DNA of 47,507 nt from Paracoccaceae bacterium (lineage in GTDB: Bacteria > Pseudomonadota > Alphaproteobacteria > Rhodobacterales > Rhodobacteraceae), in contig JAHDIS010000027.1 of the NCBI GenBank assembly GCA_020630695.1, positions 1-47,507 of the forward strand, read 5' to 3'. Within the stretch, counting starts at the first letter, position 1, and each line of letters opens with the position of its first letter. The position numbers and the translations under genes were made by a program. The notes under the pieces are model-generated. The model had not been told where the DNA came from. It saw nothing but the letters and a program-made list of their open reading frames with translations, and did not search any database. Positions 8,592 to 15,774 of the stretch are shown here, piece after piece.

Positions 8592-8609
8592 AAAATTGAT
8601 GTCAATTTT
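8592..8609. promoter_or_regulatory. perfect 8-2-8 palindrome upstream of the Hint-domain gene
   Basis: AAAATTGA and TCAATTTT flank a TG dinucleotide. The site lies about 110 bases upstream of the Hint-domain start in AT-rich intergenic DNA. It looks like a regulator binding site. The regulator is unknown; the half-site resembles FNR/CRP-type TTGA but the spacing does not match the FNR consensus. Confidence 0.4.
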
Positions 8610-8671
8610 AGTCGTATCGAGGCCTCAATGATTTTGATTTTGGTAAATTGTTCACCAATGGAAAACGAAAA

Positions 8672-8703
8672 CGCCACATTTGGGCCGATGGCCAAACGTG
8701 GCG
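8672..8703 (-). terminator. intrinsic terminator after the 46-residue protein gene
   Basis: Arms CGCCACATTTGGGCC and GGCCAAACGTGGCG pair with one bulge and one position that is a G-U wobble on the minus strand. On that strand the stem is followed by TTTTCGTTTTC. It lies 47 bases after the small gene's stop codon. Confidence 0.65.
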
Positions 8704-8749
8704 ACTCGAATCGGAAGGCGTGGAATTGCCGTTTTGGTCTGCCGTTCAA

Positions 8750-8890
8750 TCAGGCTGTGCGGCGGACGGGCTGAGGGGCGCTGTCGCGCTTGGCAATGAA
8801 TTCGGCCCGGCGTGCACCGCGCGCCCAAGGCATCGCTGGTGTCGACTGTTTCGCATTCTCAGTGATCGACTTGATGAAACGGGTTTTCAT
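8750..8890 (-). CDS. small basic protein of 46 residues
   Basis: The protein begins MKTRFIKSITENAKQ, contains PMPWARGARRAEFIAKR in the middle and ends VRRTA. It is strongly basic, has no membrane segment, and carries the signature Met-Pro-Trp-x-Arg-Gly-x-Arg-Arg. I recall similar short proteins in other Rhodobacteraceae, annotated only as hypothetical. The gene has an AGGAG ribosome binding site eight bases before the ATG and a terminator hairpin after its stop, which supports a real coding sequence. The arginine-rich composition suggests nucleic-acid or membrane-phosphate contact. Function unknown. Confidence 0.8.
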   Translation of the reverse strand: MKTRFIKSITENAKQSTPAMPWARGARRAEFIAKRDSAPQPVRRTA

Positions 8891-9024
8891 TGTTTTGCTC
8901 CTGCCCCGGCGCACTTGGCCGACATTCATGTTCTTTGATTGTGAATGTCGACTTCAAATAGGGCGCACTTGTGACAGAGCGGGGACAATACTGCGGAAAG
9001 GTGACGTTTGTTTTGGGGCGAGCG

Positions 9025-9780
9025 CTAAAGCCGGATGGCTGAAATCAGGCGGCCATAGTCGGCTTCTTTGGCATGCGTCGAACGTCGGTAGGAAAAGAAC
9101 CTGTCTGGATCAGAATAGGTGCAATGGCGTGTCCATTCCGCGCTGACGCCGGCCTGTCGCAGGCAATGCAATCCAAAGCCCGGCAGATCGAATTGAACAC
9201 GGTCGTCGGCGCCACCGGCAAAAAAGCGGCCGTTTTCGCCGTCGAGGTCCAGAAATGCCTCTAGGAATTCAGGACCCACTTCATAGGCTCTTTGACTGAT
9301 CGACGGCCCGATTACTGCATGAATGCTGTCCCGGTTCGCGCCGATCGCAACCATGGCGTCTACGGTTGCTTCCAAAACGCCCAATTGCGCGCCGCGCCAG
9401 CCGGCGTGGGCCGCACCGATCACGCCAGCGTCCCTGTCGGCGAACAGAACCGGTTGGCAATCTGCCGTCAGGATCGCAAGCGCAATCCCCGGTGTCGCGG
9501 TTACGAGCGCGTCAGCCTTGGGGCGTTCGCCTACGATGGGCGCCGTTACGGTCACCACATCAGGCGAATGCACCTGATGAACCGTGACCAGATGATCGGG
9601 CGCGACTTCCATGGCTTCGGCAACCCGAGCACGGTTGATTGCAACCACATCGGTCTGATCTGATGAGCCCGGGCCGCAATTCAAACCCTGAAACACGCCA
9701 GAAGACGCGCCGCCGCGCCGCGTGAAAAAGCCGTGGCGTATGTCGCCCAGACTGTCAGCCGTGATGATTTCCAGTGTCAT
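9025..9780 (-). CDS. pgeF: peptidoglycan editing factor / multicopper-like polyphenol oxidase family (YfiH)
   Basis: A 251-residue protein of the PgeF/laccase-domain family. Members hydrolyse wrongly incorporated peptidoglycan precursors or act as purine nucleoside phosphorylase/adenosine deaminase. The zinc-site signatures are all present: VHQVHSPD (His), ILTADCQP (Cys) and AAHAGWRG (His). The FFTRRGGASSG N-terminus and the C-terminal FFSYRR are also typical. Its ATG overlaps the midA stop in a 4-base ATGA, making it the last gene of the lgt-midA-pgeF operon. Confidence 0.94.
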   Translation of the reverse strand: MTLEIITADSLGDIRHGFFTRRGGASSGVFQGLNCGPGSSDQTDVVAINRARVAEAMEVAPDHLVTVHQVHSPDVVTVTAPIVGERPKADALVTATPGIALAILTADCQPVLFADRDAGVIGAAHAGWRGAQLGVLEATVDAMVAIGANRDSIHAVIGPSISQRAYEVGPEFLEAFLDLDGENGRFFAGGADDRVQFDLPGFGLHCLRQAGVSAEWTRHCTYSDPDRFFSYRRSTHAKEADYGRLISAIRL

Positions 9781-10841
9781 GGGTCGACTCCGGGTGGCAA
9801 TGGGCTGTCCTTTGGAAACAGCGCGAGCGTCTTGAACAGCGAACCCATTTCCTGCGGATGCGTCAACCGTCGATGTGCTGCGATATGCGATTCAAGCGCG
9901 GTTCCGGCCAGATTTTTGGCGAGCGCCTGCGCACGCGCCGTGATGCCAAGACGTTCAAGGAACACGCCTTGTGTTGTCATGGCTGAATGCGCGGCGGGTT
10001 CTGCCGCCTTGGCAATGGCTTCGAAATCGACATGCGCTGTGAGATCGGCCTTTCCCGGCTCTTTGAACGGATCGGTTGGTTGATGCTGGTATAGCGCCTG
10101 AAACGTATCACCGATGGATCGCCAATCCCCATAGTCGATCATAAATGCGACGCCGCCCTGTGCAGCGATGTGCTGGCCAATCGCGGCTGCGATATTCTGC
10201 GCCGGTGCGCAGGTTTCGACGATTTGTCCCGTGGCGGTGTCTTCAAGCCGGTGGTCGAGGGCAGCATGCGGTGCGGCATCGGTCAGCCCGAGCGTCAGCG
10301 CGCCGTCCTTCACGCCAATGACCCGTTCGCGCCATCCATGATCATCTCGTTGAAACTGACGAATTGGAAGCGCGTCCAGAAATTCATTGGCGACCAGAAA
10401 CATGGGAAGATCTGGCAAATCCTGCAGGTCGGACACCCAGGTTGGTTTTTGCGCAGACAGCGTTTTTTCCTGAACCGCTCGCAAGGTCCCAGAGGCTTCG
10501 AGCAGGTAAAGGTGCACCGCATCGTGAAATCCGGGCACGGCGGCCGTAACACGCAGAATGTCTGCCATGAGGGTGCCGTGACCGGGGCCCAACTCAGCCA
10601 AGACAAAGGGTGCGGGCCGGTCTTGGTCAAGCCAGCATTGCGCAAGCGCAAGCCCAAGCATTTCACCGAACATCTGACTGATTTCCGGAGCAGTCGTGAA
10701 ATCGCCAGACTGCCCGATCGGGTCTGAGGTGGTGTAGTAGCCATGCTCGGGATGCAGGAGACAGGCCGACATGTATTCAGCGATTGTCATCGGTCCTGTC
10801 CGGCTGATTTGCCGGATCAGAATGTCGTGCAGTGGAGTCAT
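9777..10841 (-). CDS. SAM-dependent methyltransferase of the MidA/NDUFAF7 family
   Basis: A 354-residue class I methyltransferase (DUF185). The SAM-binding motif is [15 protein letters not shown] around residue 90, preceded by the family-typical [28 protein letters not shown]. The mitochondrial homologue NDUFAF7/MidA methylates an arginine of a complex I subunit during assembly, so a respiratory complex I role is plausible. The frame is open much further upstream, but the ATG at 10841 overlaps the lgt stop (ATGA) and gives the usual start. Its own stop overlaps the pgeF start the same way. Confidence 0.93.
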   Translation of the reverse strand: MTPLHDILIRQISRTGPMTIAEYMSACLLHPEHGYYTTSDPIGQSGDFTTAPEISQMFGEMLGLALAQCWLDQDRPAPFVLAELGPGHGTLMADILRVTAAVPGFHDAVHLYLLEASGTLRAVQEKTLSAQKPTWVSDLQDLPDLPMFLVANEFLDALPIRQFQRDDHGWRERVIGVKDGALTLGLTDAAPHAALDHRLEDTATGQIVETCAPAQNIAAAIGQHIAAQGGVAFMIDYGDWRSIGDTFQALYQHQPTDPFKEPGKADLTAHVDFEAIAKAAEPAAHSAMTTQGVFLERLGITARAQALAKNLAGTALESHIAAHRRLTHPQEMGSLFKTLALFPKDSPLPPGVDP

Positions 10842-11722
10842 GGGTGTCTCTTGGCCCGCTGGATGAGCCATAGGCCAAACGCGATCATTGGCAGTGTGAG
10901 AATTTGACCCATGGTCAAACCATAGCCACCGATGTGCAGTGCCAGCCCCAAAGGATTGCCCTCGGTTACGAATTGCGCATCGGGTTGGCGAAAAAACTCC
11001 ACAATGAACCGAGACAGGCCGTACCCAGCCATGAATGTGCCTGCCAGCGTGCCGGGTGCTTTGAACGCTGAACGAGAGGCGAGCCAAACCAGAACGATGA
11101 ACAAAATCAGGCCTTCGAGCGCGGCCTCGTAGAGCTGTGATGGATGCCGCGCGCAGAGCTCTCCGACGGCTTGTCCGCAGGCCTGCGCGGATTGCCCGGG
11201 AAAGATGACCGCCCATGGCACATCGGTTGGGCGGCCCCAAAGCTCCGCGTTGACAAAATTCGCAAGCCGCCCCAACAGCAATCCGATCGGCGTTGCAAGC
11301 GCGAGCATGTCGGCGGTTTGCAGAACCGGCGCATTGGTTTTGCGGCATGTCCATAGCGCGGCGACGATGACCCCCAGAAGACCGCCGTGAAACGACATTC
11401 CCCCGGTCCAGATCATCGGAATTTCCAGCGGGTTCTGCAGGTAGTATCCCGGTTGATAGAACAAAACATAGCCGAGCCTGCCACCGAGGATGATTCCCAG
11501 TATGACAGCGGTCAACAGATCTTCGACCTGATCACGGGTCATGGGGGGCGTTTGGGCGGGCCAAAGATGAGGCCGGGACACCGTGGCCAACGCAATCCGC
11601 CAGCCGATGAGAATGCCTGCGATATAAGCCAGCGCATACCAGCGCAGGGCAAAGGTCAGACCAAAAAGCGAGATCGAGAAAATCTCGGGAGACAGATCGG
11701 GAAAGGGAATTACAGCGTGCAT
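10838..11722 (-). CDS. lgt: prolipoprotein diacylglyceryl transferase
   Basis: A 294-residue polytopic inner-membrane enzyme that transfers diacylglyceryl from phosphatidylglycerol to the lipobox Cys of prolipoproteins. The hallmark motifs are present: MSFHGGLLG with the catalytic-region His, [17 protein letters not shown], and RHPSQLYEA. About seven hydrophobic segments are visible. The start at 11722 (MHAVIPFPD) has an AGGA just upstream; the open frame before it is not needed. It is first in the lgt-midA-pgeF operon and divergent from ubiK. The Wza-like lipoprotein in this window is one likely client. Confidence 0.97.
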   Translation of the reverse strand: MHAVIPFPDLSPEIFSISLFGLTFALRWYALAYIAGILIGWRIALATVSRPHLWPAQTPPMTRDQVEDLLTAVILGIILGGRLGYVLFYQPGYYLQNPLEIPMIWTGGMSFHGGLLGVIVAALWTCRKTNAPVLQTADMLALATPIGLLLGRLANFVNAELWGRPTDVPWAVIFPGQSAQACGQAVGELCARHPSQLYEAALEGLILFIVLVWLASRSAFKAPGTLAGTFMAGYGLSRFIVEFFRQPDAQFVTEGNPLGLALHIGGYGLTMGQILTLPMIAFGLWLIQRAKRHP

Positions 11723-11759
11723 GCGTCCTGTTGCCTCTGCCAGAGCAGGGAAGTCAAGG

Positions 11760-11788
11760 TTGAGACTCGGGCAGCAAGGCCCCATATA
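11760..11788 (+). promoter_or_regulatory. possible sigma-70 promoter of ubiK
   Basis: TTGAGA (11760-11765) is separated by 17 bases from CATATA (11783-11788). Initiation about seven bases downstream would leave the GGAG and ATG at 11815 as the translation start, which favours that start over the ATG at 11803. Read from consensus similarity only. Confidence 0.3.
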
Positions 11789-11814
11789 GATATCAGGAAA
11801 CGATGGAGCGACTT

Positions 11815-12057
11815 ATGCAGACACGCAACAAGGTATTCGAGGACATCTCGCAGCTCATGACGAATGCCATGGGTGTCGCGCAGGGCGCCAAGGACGAAGC
11901 CGAAACGGCGATGAAGTCGCTGGTGGACCGTTGGTTGGCGGATCGTGATTTCGTGACCCGTGAGGAATTTGATGCGGTGCGCGCGATGGCCCAGAAAGCC
12001 CGTGAAGAGAATGAAGCGTTGAAGGCTCGCCTCGACGCACTTGAGGCGAAATCCTGA
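11815..12057 (+). CDS. ubiK: ubiquinone biosynthesis accessory factor, BMFP/UbiK family
   Basis: An 80-residue helical protein. The first half (MQTRNKVFEDISQLMTNAMG) is the amphipathic membrane-associating part, and the C-terminal half (REEFDAVRAMAQKAREENEALKARLDALEA) is a coiled coil that trimerises in this family. UbiK assists the aerobic ubiquinone-biosynthesis complex. An ATG at 11803 would add four residues; GGAG six bases before 11815 and the possible promoter favour the shorter form. It is divergent from lgt across about 90 bases. Confidence 0.9.
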   Translation: MQTRNKVFEDISQLMTNAMGVAQGAKDEAETAMKSLVDRWLADRDFVTREEFDAVRAMAQKAREENEALKARLDALEAKS

Positions 12058-12112
12058 GAAAGACGCTTGGCGCTCGCGCCCGTGGGGCGCGTCGCCCCGC
12101 CCGCCGTCCCAT

Positions 12113-12180
12113 GTATTGGGGCGCTGCCCCCGCCGCGGCTACGCCGCCGCGCCCCCGGGATATTTTCAGCACAAAGAAGC
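12113..12180. repeat. GC-rich intergenic repeat with CCCCCGGGATATTT core
   Basis: Between convergent ubiK and cobW lies a very GC-rich segment: GGGGCGCTGCCCCC, a GCCGCGGC...GCCGC inner stem, then CCCCCGGGATATTTTC and an A-rich tail (ACAAAGAAG). This composite recurs, as I recall, in intergenic regions of many Rhodobacteraceae genomes, like a REP/BIME-type element. Only one copy lies in this window, so repetitiveness is from memory and not shown here. It may also act as a bidirectional terminator. Confidence 0.5.
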
Positions 12181-13020
12181 TGTGAGCCAAGACTGCCAGA
12201 CTGAAGGGTCGGACTGTTCTGCAAGTCCGATCCCTATGAGATGGGCCTTGGTCCTCTTCGCCGGTTTAATGTCGGTTTGAGATCCCACGCAGTGCACTTC
12301 CCAGCTTTTGCCGGAAGGGGCATCGACCCAGCCTTTGAGTCGGAAAAGGCTGTCTGGTCGCGTGTTCAGGGCTGCCCGCAAGTCTGGCGCGGTCATGGAC
12401 CGAGCGGGACATCCGCTCCAATTGGTATAGGCGGGATGGGGAATGGTTTTTCGGCTGGGTGTCGAGACCGGTCTTTGATCCAGCAGAAGCGGAGCCAAGG
12501 GGACCTGAGTTGCCAAGTTTTGCGTTGTCCGATCAGGCAGAAACGCCGGGGTCGTTGCGGATTTCGAGATCAGCAGCAATTGGGCGGCTTCGGCCTGGCC
12601 GCGGATCTGGGCGCCGATCTTTGCATCCTGGCTTAGGGTATCCCAAGTGAGGCCGTCGATAACCGTGGCGATGCCACCATAGGCCAGTTCCGGTTCAGTC
12701 AGAGCGGCATTCGCGATCGCGGCGGGGTCGCCAATGCCAGAGGCCTCGATCAGCAAGTGGTCAGGACGGGCCGGTCTGTCCAGAATGTCGCCGATGGCCA
12801 TGAACAGATCCGCGCCCATGGTGCAACAGACACATCCATTTGTAAGCGCAATGGTATCGTCTGTACGCGATTCCAAAAGCGCTGCGTCTATGTTTACCGC
12901 GCCGAAATCGTTCACCATGATCATGAGACGCTGCCCATGCGCTTCGGACAACAGCCGGTTCAGCACCGTTGTCTTGCCAGCGCCCAGATAGCCCCCGATC
13001 ACCGTCAGTGGCAGGCGCAT
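12166..13020 (-). CDS. CobW/G3E-family metal chaperone with a degenerate NKxD motif
   Basis: A 284-residue P-loop protein. Walker A is GGYLGAGKTT (residues 9-18), the metal-binding CxCC is NGCVCC (Cys63, 65, 66), and EASGIGDP is the family's switch-region motif. The guanine-specificity NKxD reads SKSA (residues 152-155), which is unusual. A C-terminal CobW_C domain (FRLKGWVD onward) is present but the linker is short and lacks a His-rich stretch. The ATG shares one base with the stop of the upstream amidohydrolase, so the pair is translationally coupled; the chaperone may metallate that enzyme (inference). The start at 13020 is chosen over the longer frame for this reason and because the P-loop then begins at the normal distance. 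Confidence 0.9.
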   Translation of the reverse strand: MRLPLTVIGGYLGAGKTTVLNRLLSEAHGQRLMIMVNDFGAVNIDAALLESRTDDTIALTNGCVCCTMGADLFMAIGDILDRPARPDHLLIEASGIGDPAAIANAALTEPELAYGGIATVIDGLTWDTLSQDAKIGAQIRGQAEAAQLLLISKSATTPAFLPDRTTQNLATQVPLAPLLLDQRPVSTPSRKTIPHPAYTNWSGCPARSMTAPDLRAALNTRPDSLFRLKGWVDAPSGKSWEVHCVGSQTDIKPAKRTKAHLIGIGLAEQSDPSVWQSWLTASLC

Positions 13021-14645
13021 CACAGCAGGTGAACCGTTCCGCCCAACACCGTTCCATGCACGGGGATGTCGCACAGAGTTTCTGGTGTGGTTTGGGTTGG
13101 GTCTGCCCCAAGGACAGCGAAATCGGCGCGCTTGCGCGTTTCGATGCTGCCGATTTCGTGATCCATACCAAGGGTGAATGCAGCGCCCAAAGTGATTGCA
13201 TAAAGCGCTTCTTGTACCGAAAGCCTTTGTGCTGCGCCCAGCGTCTGCCCGGACATTGTTTGGCGATTGACGGCGCACCACGCAGTAAAGAGAGGTCCCA
13301 TTGGTGTCACCGGTGCGTCGGAATGAATCGCCAGATTCACGCCCGCATCCAGTGCCGCGCGGCAGCCATCCATGGAGGCGGCCCGGTCCGGTCCGATGGT
13401 CTGGGCCACGTGCTGATCGCCGAAATACCAGATATGATTGGCGAAGAGATTGACGCACAAATCCAGTTCTCTGGCGCGGGCAAACTGAGGCGCGTCCATC
13501 ATTTGGGCGTGTTGCAGAACATGTCGCAGGCCGGGACGCGGGTGGGCTGCTTTGGCCTCGGCCAGAGCGTCCATGACCACTTCGGAGGCTTCGTCGCCAT
13601 TGACGTGGATGTGCATGGGTAGACCCGCGCGCTGCATTTCAAGGCAAAGAGCGTGGATCATATCGGGGGCTGTGTTCCAAATGCCGTTGGGCTGTCCGCC
13701 GATATAGCCGGGCCAGCGTACCCGGGCCGTCCAGCCTTGGATCGAGCCATCCGTCATCAGCTTGATCGCGCCAAGGCGCAGTTTTTCGGTTGACTGTTCG
13801 CGCAGGGCGAGGGCCTTTGCAGCATTTGCCTCTGGTGCTTCGGTGGTGCCCAAGGCCGGAACCAGCCGCAGCGGGAAATCGCGATCGGCAGTGATGCGAT
13901 GCAGTAGACCGATGTCGGATTCTTCGATGGTGGAAAACAAATCTGTCGCCGTCGTAACGCCAACGCGCTGGCAAACCTTGGCATAGCTGCGAACTGCGTC
14001 CTCGCGCAGGCTAAGTGCCCGGAAGTCAACGCCAAGTCGCCGCATGACCGGGAACATCGCAGCCATTTCCTGAAGCTCGCCCGTAGGTTCGCCATCCGCG
14101 CCCATAACAACGCCTTCGACATTGGTGTGCGCGCCGTAACCGACAAGGTCGAGAGCGGCTGAATTGGCACAAAGCAAATGGAAGTTTGAGAACATCACCA
14201 TGATTGGACGGTCTGCGCTGACCGCGTCGAGATGACGGCGGGACAGCCTTTCGTCGCTCAGAAATATAGGATCGAGGCCCCAGCCGACGAGCGGTTTGCC
14301 TTTGGGCAGTTTCGAATCTGCTTCGGTCAGCCGTTCCACCACGGCATCCAGGGTGTCGAGCCCACTCCAATGCTGGCCCTCGGGGTCTGTGCGGTCGTGA
14401 TAGCCGACATAGGTGTAGTCCCAGATGGCACCGGCCATCATATGGGCGTGACCTTCGACAAACCCAGGCATTAACACCTTGTCTGCCAGTTCGTTGTTCA
14501 ATGTGCCGCCGCCCCAAGGATTGGCGCATTCTGCATCTCCGACGGCAAGAATATAGCCGTCTCGTACTGCGACATGGGTCGCCTCGGGTTGATTTGGATC
14601 CATTGTGATGATTTTGCGAGCGGCAAAAACAGTGATGTCCGACAT
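13020..14645 (-). CDS. YtcJ-type metal-dependent amidohydrolase
   Basis: A 541-residue cytosolic amidohydrolase_3 family enzyme. It has an N-terminal small beta domain (ITVFAARKIITMDPNQPEA), the first metal-binding pair in GFVEGHAHMM, further ligands in HIHVNGDEAS and RHVLQHAQMM, a C-terminal Asp in LAIHSDAPVTP, and the closing beta domain (IGSIETRKRADFAVL). The YtcJ family hydrolyses amides or N-formyl groups, but the substrate here is unknown. GGAGG precedes the ATG at 14645. It is divergent from the LysR regulator and next to a peptide transporter, so it may act on the imported compound (inference). Confidence 0.92.
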   Translation of the reverse strand: MSDITVFAARKIITMDPNQPEATHVAVRDGYILAVGDAECANPWGGGTLNNELADKVLMPGFVEGHAHMMAGAIWDYTYVGYHDRTDPEGQHWSGLDTLDAVVERLTEADSKLPKGKPLVGWGLDPIFLSDERLSRRHLDAVSADRPIMVMFSNFHLLCANSAALDLVGYGAHTNVEGVVMGADGEPTGELQEMAAMFPVMRRLGVDFRALSLREDAVRSYAKVCQRVGVTTATDLFSTIEESDIGLLHRITADRDFPLRLVPALGTTEAPEANAAKALALREQSTEKLRLGAIKLMTDGSIQGWTARVRWPGYIGGQPNGIWNTAPDMIHALCLEMQRAGLPMHIHVNGDEASEVVMDALAEAKAAHPRPGLRHVLQHAQMMDAPQFARARELDLCVNLFANHIWYFGDQHVAQTIGPDRAASMDGCRAALDAGVNLAIHSDAPVTPMGPLFTAWCAVNRQTMSGQTLGAAQRLSVQEALYAITLGAAFTLGMDHEIGSIETRKRADFAVLGADPTQTTPETLCDIPVHGTVLGGTVHLL

Positions 14646-14732
14646 AGAGGCCTCCGGGGTTTCATCCCTAGGGTTAGACAAGGGTTGATAGTAGCAAAAA
14701 TGCTTTTACTGTCAGCGTAAGCGACAAAAAAT

Positions 14733-15671
14733 GTGAGATTGCTGTTGAATTTTACGCTCAAGCAAATGCGGTATCTCGTGACGGTTCTGCACAGAGGATC
14801 GATCGCACAAGCCGCCAAGGAATTAAATATATCTCAGAGTTCAATCGTTGCTGCGATTGATCTTATGGAGGCAGAGCTGGATCAACAGCTGTTCCGCCGA
14901 ATTCCGGCGAAAGGACTGGTGGCGACGGATTTGGGCCATGCGGTTGGGGCAAGGATCGAAAGCTTTCTGGATGAAGCCAGAATTCTGGAATCGGATTTGA
15001 TGAGTTTGACCGGTAGTCCGTCAGGCGTGTTGCGCATGGGCTGCTATGCGCCATCGGCACCCTATGTGTTGCCGCCGATTCTAAAGGCCATTCGCGCAGC
15101 TTATCCGCAAATCCGTGTCGATCTGCGCGAGGGTGACATGCAAAGTATCAACGAGATGCTGGCAGAGGGTGTGGTCGACGTTGCCTTGACTTACAAACGC
15201 GAAACGCCTGAACGGCAGCCGTTCGAAGCCATGTTCCGCGCGACACCCTGGGCTTTGATTCCGGCAACCGAACAGTTGGCGCAGGCCAAGACGGTCAGTC
15301 TGGCGGATTTGTCAAAAATGCCCATGATCCTTTTGGATCTTCCGGGCACGCGCCGATATTTCATGGGTCTATTTGATAACCGCGATCTGGCTGTTGATGT
15401 CGCTCATACGACGAAATCCAGCCTCGTGCTGAGGGGGCTGGTCGGGGCCGGGTTCGGGTTTTCGCTCTTGAATATTTGCGGGCCGACGGACCGAGACGGA
15501 TCCGGTGGCTATGTTGCCCTTCCTGTCATCGATGCCGAAGACGCCCCCCGGTTTGGTTTGGCCTATTCCGCCAGTTCCGCCCGATCCAGTTTGGTGCAAT
15601 CCGTCTTGCAAACCTGCAGGGAAGTTGGGCAGGCGGGCGCGTTTTCGCATCTAATCATGGCAGACAGCTAA
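14733..15671 (+). CDS. LysR family transcriptional regulator
   Basis: A LysR-type regulator: N-terminal winged HTH (TLKQMRYLVTVLHRGSIAQAA, NISQSSIVAAI) and a periplasmic-binding-like effector domain (GVLRMGCYAPSAPYVLPPI to the end). The first possible start is GTG at 14733 (312 residues). Family alignment favours the TTG at 14745, which gives an N-terminus of Asn-Phe-Thr-Leu-Lys-Gln, with TGAGA upstream; an ATG at 14731 is out of frame. It is divergent from the amidohydrolase and upstream of the peptide transporter in the same direction, so it may control either or both. Confidence 0.92.
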   Translation: MRLLLNFTLKQMRYLVTVLHRGSIAQAAKELNISQSSIVAAIDLMEAELDQQLFRRIPAKGLVATDLGHAVGARIESFLDEARILESDLMSLTGSPSGVLRMGCYAPSAPYVLPPILKAIRAAYPQIRVDLREGDMQSINEMLAEGVVDVALTYKRETPERQPFEAMFRATPWALIPATEQLAQAKTVSLADLSKMPMILLDLPGTRRYFMGLFDNRDLAVDVAHTTKSSLVLRGLVGAGFGFSLLNICGPTDRDGSGGYVALPVIDAEDAPRFGLAYSASSARSSLVQSVLQTCREVGQAGAFSHLIMADS

Positions 15672-15696
15672 GTTTATAAAATGTGGTGCACAGTAT

Positions 15697-15715
15697 CAGA
15701 AAACACGGTTTTCTG
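15697..15715. promoter_or_regulatory. perfect 8-3-8 inverted repeat before the peptide transporter operon
   Basis: CAGAAAAC and GTTTTCTG flank ACG, 59 bases upstream of the binding-protein ATG and 26 bases after the lysR stop. No T-run follows, so an operator is more likely than a terminator. The adjacent LysR protein is the obvious candidate binder, though LysR sites are usually less symmetric. Confidence 0.45.
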
Positions 15716-15774
15716 TGTTTAGTGCCCCGGCTAGGCTTTGGATCAAGAGACAAAAGTCCAACCGGGAGAATCTG

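Noticed and set aside
9777-11354. Long form of the MidA-family protein (525 codons)
   Set aside because: The upstream extension lies inside lgt in another frame; the ATGA overlap at 10838-10841 and the normal family N-terminus define the shorter protein.
12166-13458. Long form of the CobW protein (430 codons)
   Set aside because: The extra N-terminus lies antisense-free but inside the amidohydrolase gene in another frame; the P-loop is at residue 9 in the short form, as expected.
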